Assembly: GCA_037389465.1 (NCBI GenBank)
Contig: JAZARR010000231.1
Coordinates: 2,728,001-2,792,000, forward strand
DNA length: 64,000 nucleotides
Direction: 5' to 3'
From: Baylisascaris procyonis
Taxonomy: Eukaryota; Nematoda; Chromadorea; Rhabditida; Ascarididae
Position 1 is the first letter of the stretch. The number at the start of each line of letters is the position of its first letter. This document shows positions 60,601 to 64,000 of the stretch, one piece after another. The position numbers and the translations under genes are program-made. The notes beneath the pieces are model-generated. The model saw only the letters and a program-made list of their open reading frames with translations, searched no databases and was not told where the DNA came from.

Positions 60601-63595
60601 ACCGACATAATTTTATTCAAACTCAACCGAATTTCCGGTTCTTTCTAATGGAATTGCTTCAGTTTTGTTGAAATTTACTTGAATTTCCCGTTTTTAAACA
60701 ACAAATTCCCCTAAAACTGTTCAAATTTACTTGAATTTCCGGTTTTTTAACAAAAAATTCGTCTAAAATTGTGCAAATTTAGTTGAATTTCCGGTTTTTT
60801 TTACACGAAACCGCCTGGTTTCGGGTATTTTTCAAAGGAACCGACATAATTTTGTCAGAGTTCAACAGAATTTCCGGTTTTTTCTAATGGAATTGCTTAA
60901 ATTCTGTTGAAATTTGCTTGAATTTCCGGTTTTTAACAAGAAATTCCTCTAAAATTGTTCAAATTTACTTGAATTTCCGATATTTTTTACATGAAACCGC
61001 TTGGTCTCCGGTTTTTTTCAAAGAAACCGACATAATTTTGTTGAAATTCAACAGTATTTCCGGTTTTTTGTAGTAAAATTGCTTTAATTTTGTTGAAATT
61101 TACTTGAATTTCCCGTTTTTTAACAAGGAATTCCTCTAAAATTGTGCAAATTTACTTGAATTTCCGCATTTTTTTACATGAAACCGCTTGGTTTCCGGTA
61201 TTTTTCAAAGAAATCGACATAATTTTGTTGAAACTCGACCGAATTTCCAGCTTTTTCTAGTGGAATTGCTTAAATTTTGTTGAAGTTTACTTCAATTTCC
61301 GGTTTTTTTCTGGTAGTACTGCTCAAATTTTGTTGAAATTCGACCGAATTTCCAGCTTTTTCAAGTGGAATTGCTTAAATTTTGTTGAAATTTCCTTGAA
61401 TTTCCGGTTTTTTTCAAAGGAACCGACATAATTTTGTTCAAATTCAACCGAATTTCCGGTTTTTTCTAGTAAAATCGCTTTAATTTTGTCGAAATTTACT
61501 TGAATTTCCGGTTTTCTCTAATGGAATTGCTTAAATTTTGTTGAAATCTACTTGAATTTCCGGTATTCTAACAGAAAATTCCTCTAAAATTGTTCAAATT
61601 TACTTGAGTTTCCGGTTTTTTTTACATGAAACCTGTTGAATTTCCGGTTTTTTTCAAAGGAACCGACATAATTTTGTTCAAACTCAACCGAATTTCGGGT
61701 TTTTTCTAATGGAATTGCTTAAATTTTGTTGATGTTTCCTTGAATTTCCGGTTTTTGACAAGAAATTCCTCTAAAATTGTTCAGATCTTCTCGAATTTCC
61801 CCTTTTTTCGGATGAAATCGCTTTAGTTTCCTTGAAGTTTAGCTGAAGTTCCGGTTTTTTAAAAAGAAATGCCTCTAAAATTGCTCAAATTCACTTGAAA
61901 AAAACCGGTAATTCGGGCAAATTTGAACAAAATTTAGGCAATTTCCTTAAAAAAAAGTTGGAAGGGCAACTAATTTGAACAATATCAGAGGAATTTCGTT
62001 TTAAAAAAAGAAATTCAAGCAAATTTCGAGGAAACTACAGCGACTTCATCTGAAAAAACGGGAAATTCGAGTAAGTTTGAACAATATTAGAGAAATTTCA
62101 TTTAAAAAAACCGGAAAACAGAGTAAATTTCAAGAAAATTTAAGCAAGTGCGTCAAAGAAATCCGAAGTTCGATTAAATTTGAACAAATCTGAAGCAATT
62201 CCATTAAAGAAAACGGAAATTCAGGTAAATTTGAACAAAACTATGTCGGTTTCTTTAAAAAAAGACTGGAAGTTCAAGTGAATTTGAACAATATTGGAGC
62301 AATTTCATGTTAAGAAACCTGAAATTCAAGTAAATTTCGAGAAAACTATAGCGATCATCTGAAAAAAACAGGAAATTCGAGTATTTTGAACAATATTTTA
62401 GAAATTCCAGCTTTAAAAAACGGAATTTCGAGAAAATTTCAACAAAGTGTTAGCCATTCTATTTAAAAAGCCGGAAATTCAGGTAACTTGAAGGAAACCA
62501 AAGCGATTGCTTCTGAAGAAACGGGGAATTGAAGTAAACTTGAACAATATCAGAGCAATTTCATTTTAAAAAACCGAAGATTCAGGCGAATTTGAAGAAA
62601 GCTAAAGCGGTTTCATGTGAAAAAACCGGAAATTTATGTAAGTTTCAACTAAATTTAAGCAGTTCCATTAAAAAAAAGAGAGAAGTTCGGGTAAATTTGA
62701 ACGAAACAGAGGCAACTCCGTTGAGAAAAAGGGAATACAGGTAAATTTGAACAAAATTATGTCGGTTTCTTTTGAAAAAACTGGAAATACAAGTAAATTT
62801 CAACAATATTCGAGCAATTGATTTTAAAAAACCGGAAATTCAAATAAACTTCAACGAAGCTAAAGCGATTTCTTCGGAAAAACGGGAAATTGAAGTAAAT
62901 TTTGACAAAAATTTAAGCAATTTCATCCAAATAACGGGAAATTCAGGTAAATTTGAACAAAATTAATCGATTTCCTTTTAAAAAACTGGAAACACAGGTA
63001 AGTTTGAAGAAAACTAAAGCAATTTCATCTCAAAAATCCGGAAATTGAAGTGAACTGAAAGAAAATTAAAGCAGTTCCATTCAAAAAACCGGAAAATCAA
63101 GTAAATTTGAACAAAATTAAAGCGTGTTCACTTTAAAAAACCAGAAATCCACTTAAGTTTAAACCAAATTAAAGCAATTCCACTTAAAAACTGAAAATCG
63201 GGAATAAAACTAAGGCGATTTCGTTTTAAGGAATTGGAAACTCAAGTAAATTTGGATAAAATGAGAGCGATTTCGTTTGAGAAACCGGAAATTCAAAAAA
63301 AAAAAGTTTTAACAAAAATAAAGCACTTTCATTCAAGAAGCCGAAAATTCAAGTAAATTTATACAAAATTGGATTTTTTCAAGACCGGTTTTTCAAAACG
63401 AGGTTCCTCTAATTCTGTTTAGATTTACTTGAATTTCCGGTTTCTACATGAAATTGCTTTAATTTTGTTCCAATTTACTCGAACTTTAAGATGAATAGCG
63501 TTAAACTCCTATGCATTTTCAGAGAGCAACGTTTAACTGCAATAATTGCACATATTCTTATCGGCCTTTCGGTGTTTCTAACACCTCTTATTAAA
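30553..63595 (+). CDS. SLC4 Na+-coupled bicarbonate transporter (abts family), 21 exons, 3' end outside window
   Basis: The 21 exons listed below join in phase through 20 GT-AG introns to about 848 residues. Residues 1-415 form the cytosolic N-terminal domain ([58 protein letters not shown]); membrane helices follow from about 430 ([63 protein letters not shown]). From family knowledge, SLC4 proteins move bicarbonate or carbonate across the plasma membrane and set cell pH. The loop before the middle helices keeps four Cys and an NVT glycosylation site, and [13 protein letters not shown] replaces the anion-exchanger form, so the Na+-coupled class is favoured; in C. elegans abts-1 is the best candidate. 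Whether chloride is also exchanged cannot be told. The last 200 or so residues lie beyond the window. Introns 17 and 20 are filled with repeats. Confidence 0.93.
32274..32336 (+). CDS. SLC4 exon 2
   Basis: Encodes [21 protein letters not shown] once the split Gln codon is joined (C from exon 1, AA here). The acceptor is TTGCAG and the donor GTAAGC at 32337. Intron 1 (30688-32273) has no feature I recognise. Confidence 0.75.
33287..33413 (+). CDS. SLC4 exon 3
   Basis: Encodes [36 protein letters not shown] and HWKQVSR. An acidic run before the Trp matches the start of the conserved cytosolic domain in SLC4 proteins. The acceptor is TTATAG and the donor GTTAGA at 33414. Confidence 0.92.
33477..33582. 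repeat. 53-bp tandem duplication
   Basis: Two adjacent, essentially identical 53-bp copies (33477-33529, 33530-33582) beginning TATATTTAGTACTCG, just inside intron 3. The identity implies a recent slip or duplication. Confidence 0.93.
34098..34196. repeat. (TTAA)n microsatellites, two blocks
   Basis: TTAA/AATT arrays at about 34098-34137 and 34175-34196, separated by unique AT-rich sequence, in SLC4 intron 3. Confidence 0.9.
35010..35170 (+). CDS. SLC4 exon 4
   Basis: Encodes [39 protein letters not shown] and [15 protein letters not shown]. This is the highly conserved core of the SLC4 cytosolic domain (compare the WLKFEEDVE pattern of Na+-coupled members). The acceptor is TTGCAG and the donor GTGGAT at 35171. 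Confidence 0.95.
35786..35920 (+). CDS. SLC4 exon 5
   Basis: Encodes [36 protein letters not shown] and LRPAGEQKR. Phase demands an exon that starts with two bases of a split codon, which fixes the acceptor TTGCAG at 35780-35785 rather than the nearby ATTTAG. The aligned pattern (EIS-EM, gap-free to the family's EIAD-M form) supports it. The donor is GTACGG at 35921. Confidence 0.86.
38038..38114 (+). CDS. SLC4 exon 6
   Basis: Encodes [20 protein letters not shown] and EETIAE, a variable linker of the cytosolic domain. It is supported by perfect phase with both neighbours, the acceptor TATTCAG and the donor GTTAGC at 38115, but there is little family conservation to judge by. Intron 5 (35921-38037) contains two unexplained open frames and a 7-bp hairpin. 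Confidence 0.75.
38881..39000 (+). CDS. SLC4 exon 7
   Basis: Encodes YERRQMKK then [19 protein letters not shown] and [13 protein letters not shown]. It matches the family's IPAGAEA-VLVGEVDFL strand of the cytosolic domain. The acceptor is TTGCAG at 38875-38880 and the donor GTTAAT at 39001. 120 nt, phase 0 on both sides. Confidence 0.92.
39221..39352 (+). CDS. SLC4 exon 8
   Basis: Encodes [36 protein letters not shown] and MGALFSDE. It corresponds to the PVPTRFLFVLLGP block of SLC4 proteins, and the SDE end precedes the VFH-type segment. The acceptor is TTTCAG and the donor GTTTCA at 39353. Confidence 0.93.
39829..39972 (+). CDS. SLC4 exon 9
   Basis: Encodes [35 protein letters not shown] and [13 protein letters not shown]. 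The helix followed by I-PPG matches the family's DEFLDQV-VLPPG motif. The acceptor is TTGCAG and the donor GTATAT at 39973. Confidence 0.93.
40804..40836 (+). CDS. SLC4 exon 10 (33-nt microexon)
   Basis: Encodes only [11 protein letters not shown]. The acceptor is CCACAG and the donor GTAAGC at 40837. Length divisible by three and phase 0 on both sides mean it could be skipped without a frameshift. The next intron (40837-40893) is only 57 nt, the shortest seen here. Confidence 0.75.
40894..41030 (+). CDS. SLC4 exon 11
   Basis: Encodes [20 protein letters not shown], an acidic stretch, and [15 protein letters not shown]. The RTGRLFGGL motif is a hallmark just before the membrane domain. The acceptor is GCTTAG and the donor GTTAAT at 41031. 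Confidence 0.95.
41528..41681 (+). CDS. SLC4 exon 12 (first membrane helix)
   Basis: Encodes [19 protein letters not shown] then a hydrophobic helix [15 protein letters not shown] and [18 protein letters not shown]. It matches the RRKAPWY-SD-RDA start of the transmembrane domain. The acceptor is TTTTCAG; GTATGT at 41682 is chosen as donor because it is the best consensus and keeps phase 0. Confidence 0.94.
42905..43038 (+). CDS. SLC4 exon 13
   Basis: Encodes [37 protein letters not shown] and TILFDFC. The SGQPL-IL--TGP-LVFE motif lines the transport site in SLC4 structures. The acceptor is ATTATAG and the donor GTAAGC at 43039. Confidence 0.96.
43502..43615 (+). CDS. SLC4 exon 14
   Basis: Encodes [16 protein letters not shown] then [20 protein letters not shown]. 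The VATD-S-LV pattern is shared with Na+-coupled SLC4 members. The acceptor is TTTTTCAG and the donor GTGAGC at 43616. Intron 14 contains a G-rich tract near 43822-43842 and the ATT/poly-T run. Confidence 0.96.
44238..44292. repeat. (ATT)n microsatellite plus poly-T
   Basis: About ten ATT units run into an uninterrupted T tract of some 27 bases, in SLC4 intron 14. Confidence 0.95.
44357..44465 (+). CDS. SLC4 exon 15
   Basis: Encodes [20 protein letters not shown] and [27 protein letters not shown] is nearly invariant in the Na+-coupled class; the segment after it is where the stilbene-inhibitor-binding motif lies in vertebrate relatives. The acceptor is CTTCAG and the donor GTAATC at 44466. 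Confidence 0.96.
44653..44749 (+). CDS. SLC4 exon 16 (extracellular loop)
   Basis: Encodes [18 protein letters not shown] then [14 protein letters not shown]. It has the first two Cys of a four-Cys loop and an NVT N-glycosylation sequon. Both are characteristic of the large extracellular loop of Na+-coupled SLC4 proteins. The acceptor is TTACAG and the donor GTATCG at 44750. Confidence 0.92.
44868..45016 (+). CDS. SLC4 exon 17
   Basis: Encodes [19 protein letters not shown], completing the four-Cys loop, then a helix with [17 protein letters not shown] and RTAYFGST. The acceptor is TTGCAG; the donor is GTCAGT at 45017. The telomeric-repeat intron follows. Confidence 0.93.
45146..48602 (+). 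repeat. Interstitial telomeric repeat array, (TTAGGC)n, in SLC4 intron 17
   Basis: About 3.4 kb of tandem hexamers, mostly TTAGGC with TTGGGC, TCAGGC, TTAAGC, TTACGC and TTGAGC variants. The G-rich strand is the + strand, the sense of SLC4 transcription, from about 45220 to 48466. The left part is most diverged, 46436-46850 is nearly pure, and the right part shows higher-order duplication. Edges at about 45146-45225 and 48467-48602 read in the opposite sense (GCCTAA-like). TTAGGC is the established nematode telomere unit. The array leaves a hexamer-phased open frame of Leu-Arg or Leu-Gly repeats, which is an artefact. Confidence 0.97.
46965..48463 (+). repeat. 835-bp duplication within the telomeric array
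   Basis: Rare variant hexamers recur at a constant offset of 835 bp: TTAGAC at 46995 and 47830, GCGTAAGT at 47053 and 47888, GATTAGG at 47581 and 48416. The similarity ends near 47628 and 48463. Confidence 0.9.
49196..49309 (+). CDS. SLC4 exon 18
   Basis: Encodes [38 protein letters not shown]. It matches the VR--ISDFA----I helix and the VP--F loop of the family. The acceptor is TTGCAG at 49190-49195; the donor is GTATGG at 49310. It joins exon 17 in phase 0 across the 4.2-kb telomeric-repeat intron. Intron 18 (49310-51386) has no recognised feature beyond AT-rich sequence and a C/T-rich tract near 51200. Confidence 0.95.
51387..51545 (+). CDS. SLC4 exon 19
   Basis: Encodes [39 protein letters not shown] and [26 protein letters not shown] is the Na+-coupled signature, whereas anion exchangers have a different sequence here. 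The acceptor is TTTCAG and the donor GTATCA at 51546. 159 nt, phase 0. Confidence 0.97.
52484..52662 (+). CDS. SLC4 exon 20
   Basis: Encodes [40 protein letters not shown] and [28 protein letters not shown] and SAPGE--QFLG are diagnostic SLC4 motifs. The acceptor is TTTTTCAG and the donor GTTTGT at 52663. The 10.9-kb satellite intron follows. Confidence 0.97.
56275..58810 (+). repeat. 736-bp higher-order repeat within the satellite
   Basis: The variant AACTTCCGGTC recurs at 57011, 57747 and 58483, spaced exactly 736 bp, with long near-identical sequence between. ACCGAGTTTCC at 57536 and 58272 has the same spacing. Related copies occur at 55611 and 59759 with other spacings, so the array is a mosaic. 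Outer limits are approximate. Confidence 0.85.
61893..63376 (-). repeat. Inverted block of the 52-bp satellite
   Basis: From about 61893 the repeat reads in the reverse sense (AAAACCGGAAATTCAAGTAA), and it switches back near 63376 to a last short direct stretch before exon 21. Copies here are more diverged than in the direct block. Confidence 0.9.
63523..63595 (+). CDS. SLC4 exon 21 (last in window)
   Basis: Encodes [20 protein letters not shown] and TPLIK, matching the (R/K)EQR-T-----L-G-SVF family helix. The acceptor is TTTTCAG at 63517-63522, directly after the satellite, and the donor is GTAAGT at 63596. The split Lys codon (AA from exon 20, A here) confirms the join across 10.9 kb. The rest of the gene lies outside; 63596-64000 is intron with nothing notable. 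Confidence 0.95.
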
Positions 63596-64000
63596 GTAAG
63601 TTTTATTTAGAGTGGATCTTGAAAAGCATTGGCCGCAAATCAATACTGATTAGAGATAACAATTCTGATTGCGCTATCGACTCTAGTTGACCTACTTTTC
63701 TTCGCATATTTCGACGAAATTAGCGCAAATTTTGATTCTATTCTTCCGAAAGTTATTTCGCAATTTACGTTGCTCATACATAGATTAGCAATATCTTATA
63801 TATTTTCGTCTACTAAGATTAGTGAAAAAGCAGAAAGAAATAAATTTTGATTGTTAAGTAACTAAACAAAACTTCAATTACATTTATCTAAAACTACATC
63901 GGCATATGACTATTTCGCTTAATTCAATGCAACAGAACGCATCAAGTAAATGAATAATTTTCCGGAATTTTTAGTCGAATTTTAATTTCCACACAAGTAT

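Larger units (their letters stand above)
52910..63485. repeat. 52-bp satellite filling SLC4 intron 20
   Basis: Tandem monomers sharing TTTACTTGAATTTCCGGT followed by a T run and a variable half. Successive cores at 54604, 54656, 54708 and 54760 are exactly 52 bp apart; short monomers of about 31 bp are interspersed. The variable halves fall into recurring types (CTAATGGAATTGCTT, CAAAGGAACCGACATAA, AACAAGAAATTCCTCTAA, ACATGAAACCGCTTGG). Monomers are most diverged at both ends and most uniform in the centre, as expected from unequal exchange. No protein is encoded. Confidence 0.96.

Noticed and set aside
62772..62966. Open frame with repeated Glu-Ile-Gln-Val-Asn-Phe motifs
   Set aside because: It is translation of the inverted 52-bp satellite in an intron, with no coding signals.
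45146..63485. CRISPR-like array
   Set aside because: Hexamer and 52-bp satellites have no unique spacers, and the context is eukaryotic introns.

Overview
Eukaryotic nuclear DNA from a nematode. Three things point there: AT-rich sequence (about two-thirds A+T by eye), introns that end in TTTTCAG or TTGCAG, and a long array of TTAGGC, the telomere hexamer of nematodes. Many introns of hundreds of bases together with low GC suggest a clade III (spirurid or filarial-like) worm rather than Caenorhabditis. That placement is inference. Both recognisable genes are on the + strand, and I rebuilt them exon by exon by checking splice sites and codon phase. Layout: 167-5272 holds seven exons of cyclin C (C. 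elegans cic-1, human CCNC), complete except for roughly the first dozen residues, which lie upstream of the window. From 5273 to 30552 there are about 25 kb without an exon I can defend: AT-rich DNA with microsatellites, one degraded tRNA-derived (SINE-like) element near 6.1-6.5 kb and two GC-rich islands near 22.1-22.4 and 23.9-24.1 kb. From 30553 to 63595 there are 21 exons of one SLC4 bicarbonate transporter of the Na+-coupled type (nematode abts family, best candidate abts-1). They code for about 848 residues, from the cytosolic N-terminal domain into the later membrane helices, and the gene runs off the right edge. The outstanding features are two introns of the SLC4 gene. Intron 17 (45017-49195) contains about 3.4 kb of degenerate telomeric TTAGGC repeat, G-rich strand in the sense of transcription, with short GCCTAA-oriented tracts at both edges, a nearly pure core and an 835-bp internal duplication. 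Intron 20 (52663-63522, 10.9 kb) is almost wholly a 52-bp satellite (core GAATTTCCGGTTTTTT) organised into higher-order repeats, including one of exactly 736 bp. Near its right end the repeat orientation flips for about 1.5 kb and flips back, so the transcript can fold into long double-stranded RNA. The exons on both sides of each array join in perfect phase, so the arrays sit inside an apparently intact gene. The two genes are not functionally linked: one makes a nuclear transcription-kinase subunit (CDK8 Mediator module), the other a plasma-membrane acid-base transporter. No Wolbachia, viral, CRISPR or bacterial feature was recognised. All boundaries come from reading the sequence; no alignment or database search was run.
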